Origin: Gammaproteobacteria bacterium
GTDB lineage: Bacteria; Pseudomonadota; Gammaproteobacteria; Methylococcales; Methylococcaceae
Assembly (NCBI GenBank): GCA_009922685.1
Contig: RFVA01000008.1
Location: forward strand, 1-61,644
Reading direction: 5' to 3'
Length of the DNA stretch: 61,644 bases
Part shown: in pieces, positions 53,384-61,644 of the stretch
Layout of the letters: the number at the start of each line of letters is the position of its first letter
How positions within the stretch are numbered: the first letter of the stretch is position 1
Notes under the pieces: model-generated
Database searches by the model: none
The model's input: the letters and a program-made list of their open reading frames with translations, nothing else
What the model was told of the DNA's origin: nothing
Position numbers and translations under genes: made by a program

Positions 53384-54298
53384 CTAGAAGCTTGGATCTT
53401 GAACCCCGGCACTGGGGCTCGTTGAAGTCTCTGAAGGATTGGACAGTGGCGAAGCCTCAGCCGGTTCATTACTTGAAACAGGTTGATTCGGCATGATCAA
53501 GCGGACTTCTGGCTCACCGTCATTGGAAGCCTCGCTGGCGTTCGTGTTGCCGCGGTTATTGGCATCCCACCGAGTCGCAGGGCCCACGATGATGAGGGCT
53601 TTGTAAGCCGTCACCGTGCGCCCTGTTTTGCGGCCGGAGAGTTCGCCAATTTGATCCACGGGGCCATAACCACTCTGGCCGATCAGGTGAAACATTTCTT
53701 CAGCACGGTAATCTTCTTCATGAATACAGCCATGGGATTCGGCGGCCTTCCCCATATCGGCGATGGATGACCGGTCAAGCGATGAATGAAGCGCCATGCC
53801 CCCATGAAAAAAGACAGCCCAGAGCATCGGGGCATCATAGGCACGGGACCAGTGACGGGACGAAAACGCTTTGGGTGAAAAATATCCATTCGCGGTTTCA
53901 TGGCCGGCCATTCCCGTCGATACCAGCCAGTAATAGAGGAGACCAGTGCCCCTTTTGTAGACTCTGAGTGTTTGAGCAGGCCCCCAAAAGGCATCGTCCA
54001 CTTCACTGACCACCACGATGAGGTTGTAAGTGTCGAAGTCAGAATCCTCAAGAGGATTCGGTAGGGTCATGGCCACCCCTTTATCGGGATCCTTGTAGGG
54101 CGTGAAAGCCTTGGTGACCCCAAAGGAGTAGTGGTAATTGGCGCCTGGATCATTGTCATAGCGAGGGCTTGGCTGCGTTCTTGGGAAGCCGTCCCAGGGT
54201 CCTTCCTCTCCCCCGTTCACCGCATAAGCCTGATGCGTCATCAATGCCGAAAGGAAGATGGCTAAAAGGGGTCTTAAAAGGCTTTGGATGAATGGCAT
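53384..54298 (-). CDS. Exported L,D-transpeptidase-like protein (YkuD fold)
   Basis: The product is 304 residues. The signal peptide is LLRPLLAIFLSALMTHQAYA. The catalytic motif appears as MLWAVFFHGGMALHS followed by ESHGCIHEEDY (Cys191, with His two residues before it), at the expected spacing of about 20 residues. L,D-transpeptidases cross-link peptidoglycan through meso-diaminopimelate or attach lipoproteins to it. The usual Arg after the Cys motif (HGCxR) is His here. A Ser/Pro/Glu-rich, disordered tail of about 70 residues follows, which is unusual. It lies upstream of the lyase gene on the same strand. Confidence 0.8.
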   Translation of the reverse strand: MPFIQSLLRPLLAIFLSALMTHQAYAVNGGEEGPWDGFPRTQPSPRYDNDPGANYHYSFGVTKAFTPYKDPDKGVAMTLPNPLEDSDFDTYNLIVVVSEVDDAFWGPAQTLRVYKRGTGLLYYWLVSTGMAGHETANGYFSPKAFSSRHWSRAYDAPMLWAVFFHGGMALHSSLDRSSIADMGKAAESHGCIHEEDYRAEEMFHLIGQSGYGPVDQIGELSGRKTGRTVTAYKALIIVGPATRWDANNRGNTNASEASNDGEPEVRLIMPNQPVSSNEPAEASPLSNPSETSTSPSAGVQDPSF

Positions 54299-54796
54299 GA
54301 TGAGAGTGTTCCTTGAGTCCTGAAGCGAATATCCATGATACAGGAGGCCCAGAAGGGTTCAAAGGCACGAAGCCTTCGATGGGTCCCCCTCAAACAGGGC
54401 TGAAGGGGTCGCTCATCATTTTCTCTCTAGCTCCTAGAAGGAGGCCTTTTAATCAAATCATAATATTCACAATATCTGTGGATAAGTTTGTGGGAAATCT
54501 CAGGGAGCTGCCTCCCCACTAGGCCCCCATTAGATTGATTAAACTTTAGGCATATTTATAACCTATTGATATATATATTTATATTGTAAGTGTTTGATCT
54601 GTCGTTGGATGCACCCTCTTATTTCAATTCGATGAATGCATGGTCGTTCACGCGATGGGCACAATAAAACTTCATTTTGATATGGATTCGAGTGGGCTAT
54701 GATGGACCTTGGATTTAAAGATCCTCACAAAGAAGGATCAAAGCATTTCACGGTCTCTTCATAAAATTAAAGATTCACCAGCAAGAGAGGTCAATC
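54299..54796. other. A+T-rich divergent promoter region
   Basis: These roughly 500 bases separate the L,D-transpeptidase gene from the multicopper oxidase gene. The stretch at about 54535-54600 is very A+T-rich and could hold promoter elements for either gene. A perfect match to the DnaA box consensus (TGTGGATAA, reverse of TTATCCACA) lies at 54477-54485; being single, it is not enough to call an origin. An apparent ribosome site (AGAGAGG) lies before the oxidase ATG. No gene is seen. Confidence 0.5.
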
Positions 54797-57700
54797 ATGA
54801 AAAACGAAAAGTCTTTAGTTGCCGTCACTCTTATCGTTGCAACGATGGTGACTATGGCTAAGGCCGATGACGGTCTTTCGCCTAATCTCAAGTTTCAATC
54901 ACCACAGCCGACGTCAACACTGACTTCTGGGGAGCCTCTTTTAGACATACCGATCGTGAAAAGCCGTGGTGGGAGCCTGAGGGCGCAAGTCAGGATGGTC
55001 GCCGCTGGGGTCAGTAGCAATCCGATCCTTTATGGTGGCGAGCCTCTTTACAGTACGAATTCAAGTTTTCCTAATGCGGCAGAGGAGGGAGGGAGTCAGA
55101 CCTACACGGGTGCATTTGCCTATGAGATGAAAGCCTATGGCAAACATTATCCGGCCAGTTTTCCGCCACCGATCCTTCAGTTAAAGCATGGCGAGAATCT
55201 GGACCTTGATATTACCGATGATCTCCATCGGAACATTGAAACAGCCAGTGGGGCTGGGACTCTCTTTGAGACGAACTTTCATGGTCACGGCCTCCATGTG
55301 AGCCCTTTATCTATGGGCGATAATATTTACCCCATTATCAATGATCCAGGTTCTGTCATCAGTCCCCGGGAAATGCGCGTGCGTATTCCCATTCCCTTGA
55401 ATCAAGAATCAGGCTATAACTGGTTTCATCCTCATCGCCACATGCAAACCCATCCTCAGGTGTATGGCGGCCTTGCTGGAATCTTGATGATCGGAGATCC
55501 CCTTGACCCTTGGCCAAAATATAAAGCGGGGGGTGCAGAGCCTCTGAAACAGCGTTTCCTGACTTTCTCTGAAGTGAACATTGAAAGAACCGATGATGCG
55601 GGTCAGTCGATCATCCAGAATGGTCCGAACCATCTTCTCGTCTACAAAGCGACCAATACTCTTCCAACCTCGACGACGTCACCACCTTCTGTTGATTCTT
55701 GGCAGAAACGCGTTAATGGCCAGTTAAACCCAGTGATCAAGTTTCGACCAGGTGAAACTCAAGTGTTCAACATGGCCGCAATCGGTGCATTTGGTTCGTT
55801 CAATATCGCTGTCACTGATGGCCAGCTCTCATCGCCTTGGTCGGCCACGTTATTGGTTCAAGATGGGAATGCAGCTACGAATGCCGCCTCGCAGGGTATC
55901 GATATCAAGCCATTGCCTATCAAGCTTACTGCCGATCCAAAACGGATGAATGATTTGGTCGCCAACACGCTCCTGATGCCTGGTAACCGTTTGACGATGG
56001 CTCTGACAGCCCCTACTAAACCCGGTCTTTACTATCTCATTGATGGATGGGGTGGCTGTAATAGTCCGACGACATCTGGATCCTGCCCCGTTAGTCCTCA
56101 ACCGCTTTACTACGTTCTGGCAACTATCGTGGTTGAAGGAAAGGAGGTTCGTGAACCTGCACCGGTCTTCGATGTGAAGGGGCAGGACTATTCGCTGTTC
56201 AATGCCAAGGTCGATAAGGCTCGTGAATTCCGCTTTTCAGTGGCTTCACCATCAGCGAATGCGGCTGTATTTCAGATTAACGAAGCGACCTTTGGGAACG
56301 GCCCACTGGAGCAGATGCAAATCAATTCCATCGAGGAATGGAAGCTGATCAATCGTAAGACGATTAATGGACCCCGACTGGACAGTTCGGGTAAGCCTAC
56401 CGCTCAGGTGAATTCAAACACAGCCAATCATCCCTTCCATATTCACCAGGGTAACTTTATCGTCACCGAAGTGAATGGTCAGAAAGTGGACCCTTATGTT
56501 ACTAACCCAGACCAAGACTCCTTAAATTACGTCTCCCCTCGGGATACGATCAACATTCCGCAGCCTGCGAATCCTAATTCCCCAACACCTTTGGATACAT
56601 CCATCAAAGTCAAGTTTAAAGTAACTGATTTCCCCGGTAAGTACGTTTTTCATTGCCATATCCTCAAGCATGAGGATCAAGGGATGATGGTTCCGGTTCT
56701 TGCTTTTGGTCCCATTGAAGGATTGCGTGCAGCATTTGGCGCCCCTTCAGGGGTCCCCGCAACGCCGCTTAATGTCATTGATGGGAGCGGTGGCCTGATC
56801 GCTCAAAAACAACCCTTTGGACCCAACTTCAGTGGAGGCATTGTGAGTGCATCTGGGCTTGGAGCAGCCAAGTACTTTGAGACTTATGCGGCCGGTCAGG
56901 CTTCGGGGGGATCTGAGGTGGTCATTTATGATGGACCAAAACAGCGCGAAATTGCCCGCTTCAAGGCCTTTGGGGCCAGTAAGGATGGGGTCAGCATCGC
57001 CCTGGGTGATGTCACCGGTGATGGAGAGCCTGAAGTAATGGTGGGTAGCCGTGCATCGGGACCAGCTGTTGTTAGGATCTTCAATATTCATGGCCGACTG
57101 ATCCGTGAATACGTCAATATCCTCGATGGTATTTTTCCCACGGGAATCAATGTTGCGGCGGGCGATGTCAATGGCGATAACTTTGATGACTTGGTCATCG
57201 GTGCTGGGCGGGGTCAAGAGCCGCTGGTAACCGCCCTGAGTGGTCGCGACATTGTCTCAAGGCTTAAACCACAGTGGCTTTTGCAATTTAGGGCCGCGGC
57301 CGATAAGAATGCCGGTGTTCAACTGGCGGTAGGCTATGTTCATCCACTGACGGTGCCGAGCTATCTCCCGAATGTTGTAACCACGGCTGAAGCGGGCAGT
57401 ACGGCGGGTGTTGTGCAGGTCTGGAATGTGAATAGTTTTCTGAAGGACAGTGTCATGGCTCATGCCGCCCATTCATCGTCCTCTCCCACATCGCCACCAG
57501 GGCCTTTGATGGATACCTACCAGCCGTTCCCAGGTGCGAACAAACCCTTGTTTCTTGAAACAGGATATGTCGGAAACCCAGGTGTTCCTCAGATCTTTTC
57601 ATGGTATAGCCCCTCTAACATTGCTCAAAGATCTTATAGTTACAACCCACCCCCTCAGTATTTGACGGGATCCGACTGTACTTTGATCTACCCAACCACG

Positions 57701-57817
57701 GGCAAAGCGACATCCCCTTGTAGTCCGAATAACTCCAACGGAGTGATTCCTAATGTTATCTATGGGGTTCAGGCTTACGGGACAGCAAAGGCCCTTGATG
57801 CGGCCCTGAACTTCTGA
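54797..57817 (+). CDS. Exported multicopper oxidase with C-terminal FG-GAP repeats
   Basis: The product is 1006 residues, about twice a usual bacterial multicopper oxidase. The signal ends MVTMAKADDG. The four copper motifs are complete: HGHGLH (from His162), WFHPHRH (from His211), NHPFHIHQG (His545) and FHCHILKHEDQGMM (His619, with Met as type 1 axial ligand). After the third cupredoxin region, residues about 720-840 hold FG-GAP-like repeats (ALGDVTGDGEPEVMVGSRAS and AAGDVNGDNFDDLVIGAGRG) of a beta-propeller, with Asp-rich loops that bind Ca. The tail is Pro/Ser/Tyr-rich. It probably oxidises metals, phenols or other small reductants with O2 in the periplasm or outside. The substrate is not evident. 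Confidence 0.88.
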   Translation: MKNEKSLVAVTLIVATMVTMAKADDGLSPNLKFQSPQPTSTLTSGEPLLDIPIVKSRGGSLRAQVRMVAAGVSSNPILYGGEPLYSTNSSFPNAAEEGGSQTYTGAFAYEMKAYGKHYPASFPPPILQLKHGENLDLDITDDLHRNIETASGAGTLFETNFHGHGLHVSPLSMGDNIYPIINDPGSVISPREMRVRIPIPLNQESGYNWFHPHRHMQTHPQVYGGLAGILMIGDPLDPWPKYKAGGAEPLKQRFLTFSEVNIERTDDAGQSIIQNGPNHLLVYKATNTLPTSTTSPPSVDSWQKRVNGQLNPVIKFRPGETQVFNMAAIGAFGSFNIAVTDGQLSSPWSATLLVQDGNAATNAASQGIDIKPLPIKLTADPKRMNDLVANTLLMPGNRLTMALTAPTKPGLYYLIDGWGGCNSPTTSGSCPVSPQPLYYVLATIVVEGKEVREPAPVFDVKGQDYSLFNAKVDKAREFRFSVASPSANAAVFQINEATFGNGPLEQMQINSIEEWKLINRKTINGPRLDSSGKPTAQVNSNTANHPFHIHQGNFIVTEVNGQKVDPYVTNPDQDSLNYVSPRDTINIPQPANPNSPTPLDTSIKVKFKVTDFPGKYVFHCHILKHEDQGMMVPVLAFGPIEGLRAAFGAPSGVPATPLNVIDGSGGLIAQKQPFGPNFSGGIVSASGLGAAKYFETYAAGQASGGSEVVIYDGPKQREIARFKAFGASKDGVSIALGDVTGDGEPEVMVGSRASGPAVVRIFNIHGRLIREYVNILDGIFPTGINVAAGDVNGDNFDDLVIGAGRGQEPLVTALSGRDIVSRLKPQWLLQFRAAADKNAGVQLAVGYVHPLTVPSYLPNVVTTAEAGSTAGVVQVWNVNSFLKDSVMAHAAHSSSSPTSPPGPLMDTYQPFPGANKPLFLETGYVGNPGVPQIFSWYSPSNIAQRSYSYNPPPQYLTGSDCTLIYPTTGKATSPCSPNNSNGVIPNVIYGVQAYGTAKALDAALNF

Positions 57818-57831
57818 CCAACTCCCGTTGA

Positions 57832-57856
57832 TCCAGGAGGTCACTGACCTCCTGGA
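57832..57856. repeat. Perfect inverted repeat after the oxidase gene
   Basis: TCCAGGAGGTC, loop ACT, GACCTCCTGGA. It lies 15 bases after the oxidase stop and could be a terminator hairpin, but no T-run follows it, so it is called a repeat. Confidence 0.6.
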
Positions 57857-58108
57857 ATCGTTGGCTCTATGGATTTCTTCCTCATTTGAGTGGCACGCGT
57901 CTTAGTCATGACGGTTGGATTACCCTCTGAGGGGATAGAGGCCATCCTATTTCTGGGGTCGTTGCTTGAGAGCTAATGAGGATCTGAGGTCCTTATCGAT
58001 GGATACTTTTTGTACCCTAAATGCGGGTTGATCGGCTGTGCGGTCATCCATCAGGTTTTTTTAATCGAAATCATCAGTCCATGCAGCGCATCTGACGTAA
58101 GGTCAACC
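57857..58108. other. Intergenic stretch
   Basis: No open frame with a ribosome site or known motif. It is the convergent space between the oxidase and EF-G transcripts. Confidence 0.45.
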
Positions 58109-58138
58109 AAAAAAAACGGCTCACAGGTGTGAGCCGTT
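58109..58138 (-). terminator. Rho-independent terminator of the EF-G gene
   Basis: A 10-bp perfect stem (AACGGCTCAC, loop AGGT) followed on the minus strand by a run of eight T, 35 bases after the EF-G stop. Confidence 0.88.
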
Positions 58139-58172
58139 ATTCCATCAGGGGGATACCCCCCCAAAAAAAGGA

Positions 58173-60260
58173 TCAATCTTTAGCGGCATTCCTTTCCTGA
58201 ACTTCTTTGATCACCGCATCCGCCACACTCTTCGGGCATGGCAGGTAATGAGAGAATTCCATGGAGAATTGGCCGCGCCCAGAGGTCATGGTCCGAAGGT
58301 CTCCGATGTAGCCAAACATTTCAGAAAGGGGGACTTCTGATTTGATCCGGACACCGGTTGCTCCTGCTTCTTGAGACTTGATCATTCCGCGGCGACGATT
58401 AAGGTCGCCGATCACGTCACCGACATGAGCGTCAGGGGTAAACGTGTCGACCTTCATGATCGGTTCCATCAGCTGCGGTGCACACTTTGGCACGGTCTGG
58501 CGGAACGCTGCTTTCGCGGCAATTTCAAAGGCGATGGATGAGGAGTCTACCGCGTGGAAGCCACCGTCAGTCAAATTGACCTTGATGTCCACCAAGGGGA
58601 AGCCCGCCATCGTTCCTTTGTCGAGCATGCTCTTAAAGCCCTTGTCGACCGCAGGCCAGAATTCACGGGGGACGTTACCGCCGGTGACCGTTGATTCGAA
58701 GCTATAGCCTGTTCCAGGTTCATTCGGTTCGATGATGTAGTTAATCTTTGCGTACTGACCAGAACCACCCGACTGCTTCTTATGGGTGTATTCATCTTCC
58801 ACGGAACGCGTGATGGTTTCACGATAGGCGACCTGTGGCTTTCCAACAATCACCTCGACACCATGGGTCCGCTTAAGAATGTCGACCTTGATATCAAGGT
58901 GGAGTTCGCCCATTCCCTTGAGGATGGTTTCACCCGAATCTTCATCAGTCGAGACATGAAAGGAAGGATCTTCTGCCACCATCTTGCCAAGGGCAATACC
59001 CATTTTTTCATTGCCAGCCTTATCCTTAGGGGCAATGGCCACCGAGATAACGGGATCAGGGAACACCATCGGTTCAAGCGTTGCCGGCTGGTTTTGGTCA
59101 CACAGGGTATGACCTGTCTGAACGTTCTTCATGCCTAGGACCGCGACAATGTCACCGGCTTGACAAGAATCGAGCTCTTGACGGTTGTTCGCGTGCATCT
59201 CAACGATTCGACCGATTCTTTCGGTTTTTCCGGTCGCCGTGTTGAGGACGGTATCCCCCTTTTGGATCTTGCCGGAGTAAATACGAAGGAAGGTCAAGGC
59301 GCCGAATCGATCGTCCATGATCTTGAACGCCAGTGCACGCATGGGGCGCTCTGGATCAACGATCGCAAAGTTACCCGTCTCCTCGCCTTCAAGGTCCACT
59401 TCAGGCTGTGGATTGACTTCCGTTGGGCACGGCAGGTAATCGATGACGGCATCGAGGACCAGCTGTACGCCTTTGTTTTTAAATGAAGAGCCGCAGTAAG
59501 TTGGGAAGAAGTCCATTTTAATGGTGCCCTTCCGAATGAGACGCTTGATGGTGTCAATATCGGGCTCTTCGCCTTCAAGATATTTCTCCATCACGTCATC
59601 ATCCTGCTCGACAACCTTTTCGATCATTTCTGCACGGAATTTTTCGACGTCATCGACCATGTCGGCGGGGACCTCACCGATGGTGTACTTCATGGGATCG
59701 CCAGAATCGTCCCAGATCCAGGATTTCCGGGTCAGGAGGTCCACCATCCCGACAAAGCCATCTTCACGCCCAATCGGGAGGACCATGACTAAAGGATAGG
59801 CCGCGAGGACTTCCTGGACCTGTTTGACGACGCGGTAGAAATCAGCACCAATTCGATCGAGCTTATTGATGTAGATGACGCGAGAGACCTTCGATTCATT
59901 CGCGTAGCGCCAGTTGGTTTCAGATTGGGGTTCAACGCCCCCTGAACCACAAAAGACACCGATACCGCCATCTAGAACCTTCAGGGAGCGATAGACTTCG
60001 ATGGTGAAGTCAACGTGTCCTGGGGTATCAATAATATTGAAGCGGTAATCATTCCAGAAGCAGGTGGTTGCTGCTGACTGAATCGTGATGCCGCGCTCTT
60101 GTTCCTGTTCCATGAAGTCGGTGGTTGCGGCGCCGTCATGGACTTCACCGATTTTGTGGATCTTGCCGGTGAGTTTCAGGATACGTTCAGTCGTCGTCGT
60201 CTTGCCGGCGTCTACGTGGGCGAAGATGCCGATGTTCCGGTAATGCGATAGATCAGTCAT
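58173..60260 (-). CDS. fusA: Elongation factor G
   Basis: The product is 695 residues from the ATG that begins [20 protein letters not shown], which is the conserved N-terminus of proteobacterial EF-G; upstream in-frame codons to 60377 are not part of it. The GTPase motifs are present: [10 protein letters not shown] (G1), GITIQSA (switch I), DTPGHVDF (G3) and [11 protein letters not shown] (G4). Domains III-V follow ([25 protein letters not shown]-type C-terminal region ending [13 protein letters not shown]). It drives translocation on the ribosome. It stands alone, without rpsL/rpsG/tuf, so it is likely a second EF-G copy (EF-G2 type) rather than the str-operon one. Confidence 0.93.
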   Translation of the reverse strand: MTDLSHYRNIGIFAHVDAGKTTTTERILKLTGKIHKIGEVHDGAATTDFMEQEQERGITIQSAATTCFWNDYRFNIIDTPGHVDFTIEVYRSLKVLDGGIGVFCGSGGVEPQSETNWRYANESKVSRVIYINKLDRIGADFYRVVKQVQEVLAAYPLVMVLPIGREDGFVGMVDLLTRKSWIWDDSGDPMKYTIGEVPADMVDDVEKFRAEMIEKVVEQDDDVMEKYLEGEEPDIDTIKRLIRKGTIKMDFFPTYCGSSFKNKGVQLVLDAVIDYLPCPTEVNPQPEVDLEGEETGNFAIVDPERPMRALAFKIMDDRFGALTFLRIYSGKIQKGDTVLNTATGKTERIGRIVEMHANNRQELDSCQAGDIVAVLGMKNVQTGHTLCDQNQPATLEPMVFPDPVISVAIAPKDKAGNEKMGIALGKMVAEDPSFHVSTDEDSGETILKGMGELHLDIKVDILKRTHGVEVIVGKPQVAYRETITRSVEDEYTHKKQSGGSGQYAKINYIIEPNEPGTGYSFESTVTGGNVPREFWPAVDKGFKSMLDKGTMAGFPLVDIKVNLTDGGFHAVDSSSIAFEIAAKAAFRQTVPKCAPQLMEPIMKVDTFTPDAHVGDVIGDLNRRRGMIKSQEAGATGVRIKSEVPLSEMFGYIGDLRTMTSGRGQFSMEFSHYLPCPKSVADAVIKEVQERNAAKD

Positions 60261-60499
60261 GTCAATGTGTTGCGGGTTGCGGTCGGGATGAAAAGACAGA
60301 AGCAGTGCGCTTTGCGTGTTGAGCGTGCCCCCCCTGGAGCCCGCCAGAACCCCCCATGGCCTGAGCAGGTCAATCAACGTTCACTTCAGTAAACCTCCAA
60401 TTATACCCTGCAGCCGTTTTACCGGCAACGACTAAGCTCGAAATGTCCCTCTCTTGGGAGCCCCATCCGGGTGCCGGGATGGTGAGGGCCCAACAGGAG

Positions 60500-61159
60500 C
60501 TAATGAAGAGTGTTCGACGTATAGCGCTCGATCACGACGCTAAAGGGGCGGCCTTCCCGGTTTCTAAGCATCGCGGTAATTTCAAAAAGAAGATCGGGCG
60601 GTAACTCTTTTTGAGAGGAAGGGTCCTGATCCAAAATCCACAACGGCTTTAAATGCAGGAGTTGTCGATGAAATCCTAATGGTTTGACGACTTTGCCAAA
60701 GGGGGTGCGAGTGGTTTTTAAGGTCTGCAGCATCAAAGGCGTGAGCGCATCTGGACGATACCAGTTATCGGCCATCGAAAGCACGGAGGAGCCACAGCGA
60801 AGCGCCACTCTCCGGTGAAAAATGAGGGTTTGGGGGCTAGCCTCAAGCCAGGCTATCACCTCTTTGGGGGGTGGCTCCAATCCCTCATCAAGGGGTTCAG
60901 CTAAAAGACTAGGTGGCTCACTGATGCGGTGGGCTCTACACCAATCTTCAAGCACATGGGTCGCACTATCATGAGATAAAAGCGCGACCTCAAGCCGCAA
61001 CATCTCGGTTTCTTGTGAGTGAGGCCCGAGGTGTGTGACTGGAGCGATGGGCGTACAGCCCCCAAGCAGTGAGAGGGACCATAAGGTCCCTATGAAAAGG
61101 GTTTGCTGCCAGTGACTTTTTGTGAGGGTTCTTAATATTTCCGTTATCCTGTCATTCAT
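60500..61159 (-). CDS. Chorismate-lyase-like lipoprotein
   Basis: The product is 219 residues. The lipobox is LWSLSLLGGCTPIAP. The body resembles chorismate pyruvate-lyase/UbiC-like proteins: VALRCGSSVLSMADNWYRPD, then LTPLMLQTLKTTRTPFGKVV KPLGFHR (split for length), in which Asp-Asn-Trp-Tyr and the Pro-Phe-Gly-Lys loop are typical. UbiC enzymes act in the cytoplasm on chorismate for ubiquinone; an exported, lipid-anchored form with the same fold is unusual. It diverges from the 46-aa gene. A substrate in the envelope is inference. Confidence 0.72.
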   Translation of the reverse strand: MNDRITEILRTLTKSHWQQTLFIGTLWSLSLLGGCTPIAPVTHLGPHSQETEMLRLEVALLSHDSATHVLEDWCRAHRISEPPSLLAEPLDEGLEPPPKEVIAWLEASPQTLIFHRRVALRCGSSVLSMADNWYRPDALTPLMLQTLKTTRTPFGKVVKPLGFHRQLLHLKPLWILDQDPSSQKELPPDLLFEITAMLRNREGRPFSVVIERYTSNTLH

Positions 61160-61177
61160 TTTGTGGGAGGCAATGGC

Positions 61178-61318
61178 ATGCGTGATCTCATTTATTGGCT
61201 TTTCGCCATCCTCGGACTGGTTTTAGCCCTCACGTTTTATTTTGAAAATAGGGCGACGACTTATATTACGTCAGATGGCGCGTGTCAGGCTTTGACCCCC
61301 AAAGATGACTGCTACTGA
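61178..61318 (+). CDS. Small membrane protein (46 aa)
   Basis: A strong ribosome site (GGGAGG, 7 bases upstream) precedes ATG. The product has one membrane segment (YWLFAILGLVLALTFYFE) and a periplasmic tail with a Cys pair (DGACQALTPKDDCY) that could form a disulfide. It begins 18 bases from the divergent chorismate-lyase-like gene and ends 15 bases before the MFS transporter gene, so it may be co-transcribed with the latter. No family recognised. Confidence 0.65.
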   Translation: MRDLIYWLFAILGLVLALTFYFENRATTYITSDGACQALTPKDDCY

Positions 61319-61333
61319 GTCCACTCACCTTCA

Positions 61334-61644
61334 ATGAAGCTGTCAAATATGTTGCCTTCTCATCAACAAGATCCTTCTTTGTTCAAAATCATCCTGGTTG
61401 GACTGATTGGGAATATCGTTGAATGGTATGACTTTGCAGTCTATGGCTACTTTGCATCGATCATTGGCCAACTTTTTTTCCCATCCTCGGATGCTGCGGT
61501 CTCTCTTATTGCTTCCTTCGGCGCGTTTGCCGCTGGATTCTTGATGCGGCCACTGGGAGGCTTGTTGTTTGGCCGGATCGGTGATCAAGTGGGCCGCGAG
61601 AAGGCCATGAGTATTTCGGTCGTGGCGATGGCGGTTCCGACGCT
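61334..61644 (+). CDS. MFS transporter, MHS family (partial, runs off the window)
   Basis: Only the first 103 residues are present. The start is MKLSNMLPSHQQDPSLFKII. The motifs NIVEWYDFAVYGYFA, SFGAFAAGFLMRPLGG and LLFGRIGDQVGREKAM are hallmarks of the metabolite:H+ symporter family (ProP/KgtP type). Members take up proline, betaine, citrate or alpha-ketoglutarate with protons. The substrate cannot be told from this fragment. The 3' end lies outside the window. Confidence 0.9.
   Translation, partial: MKLSNMLPSHQQDPSLFKIILVGLIGNIVEWYDFAVYGYFASIIGQLFFPSSDAAVSLIASFGAFAAGFLMRPLGGLLFGRIGDQVGREKAMSISVVAMAVPT

Noticed and set aside
54299-54796. Replication origin
   Set aside because: Only one DnaA box and no dnaA, dnaN or gidA genes nearby.
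1-61644. CRISPR array, prophage, integrase or toxin-antitoxin locus
   Set aside because: No regularly spaced repeats, no phage or integrase motifs and no recognisable pair were found; the HTH pair at 46466 lacks a toxin-like partner.

Overview
The window looks like chromosome of a Gammaproteobacterium of moderate GC. This rests on an EF-G that starts MTDLSHYRN, an H-NS-family protein with the TWTGRG core, DUF1615 and DUF2076 proteins, UmuDC, ExoVII and many Sec or lipoprotein signals. No insertion sequence, phage, plasmid gene or CRISPR array was recognised. The exact genus cannot be read from the sequence alone.

Layout. (1) 1-9746 looks accessory and is visibly more A+T-rich than the rest. 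It holds five exported proteins: an unknown 349-aa protein (- strand), a GH19 chitinase with chitin-binding modules, a 1030-aa protein with an RCC1-like propeller joined to a long helical domain, a Tat-exported bicovalent-FAD oxidoreductase and a TAP-like alpha/beta hydrolase. (2) 9747-16940 holds a gene-poor stretch, tRNA-Leu(UAA), a B12-binding radical SAM protein, small genes, a decayed staphylococcal-nuclease-like pseudogene, xseA (with an extra N-terminal DUF5710 domain) and xseB, and a DUF2076 protein. (3) 16944-25299 holds a LysR regulator, a frameshifted exported protein, a DUF1615 lipoprotein, umuDC (UmuC lacks about 40 internal residues), a HugZ-like protein, a small tail-anchored protein, an H-NS-like protein and a lipoprotein. 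(4) 25611-52526 is dominated by export machinery. It has an ABC-2 exporter, an RND tripartite system, a CecR-like regulator with FtsX/ABC/HlyD/OMF genes, and a MacAB-like system with its own OMF. Between them lie a SulP transporter, lipoproteins, a phytase-esterase-like protein, a flavin monooxygenase, two tandem small HTH proteins and a fumarylacetoacetase-family enzyme. (5) 52515-61644 holds a PEP-mutase/isocitrate-lyase-family enzyme, an L,D-transpeptidase, a 1006-aa multicopper oxidase with FG-GAP repeats, EF-G, a chorismate-lyase-like lipoprotein, a 46-aa membrane protein and the start of an MHS-family MFS transporter.

How the genes work together. The RND, CecR-linked and MacAB-like clusters each encode an inner-membrane motor, a periplasmic adaptor and an outer-membrane factor. 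Two of the three outer-membrane factor genes are broken by an internal deletion that changes frame, so the only intact one (39668-41122) may have to serve all three. Together with the nuclease pseudogene, the UmuC deletion and two single-base frameshifts, this suggests ongoing gene decay or, for the single-base cases, possible sequence errors.

The most novel-looking material is the 1030-aa propeller/helical secreted protein next to a chitinase, the DUF5710-XseA fusion, the multicopper oxidase/FG-GAP fusion and the exported chorismate-lyase-like lipoprotein. No complete, clearly new multi-gene system such as a defence island could be demonstrated.
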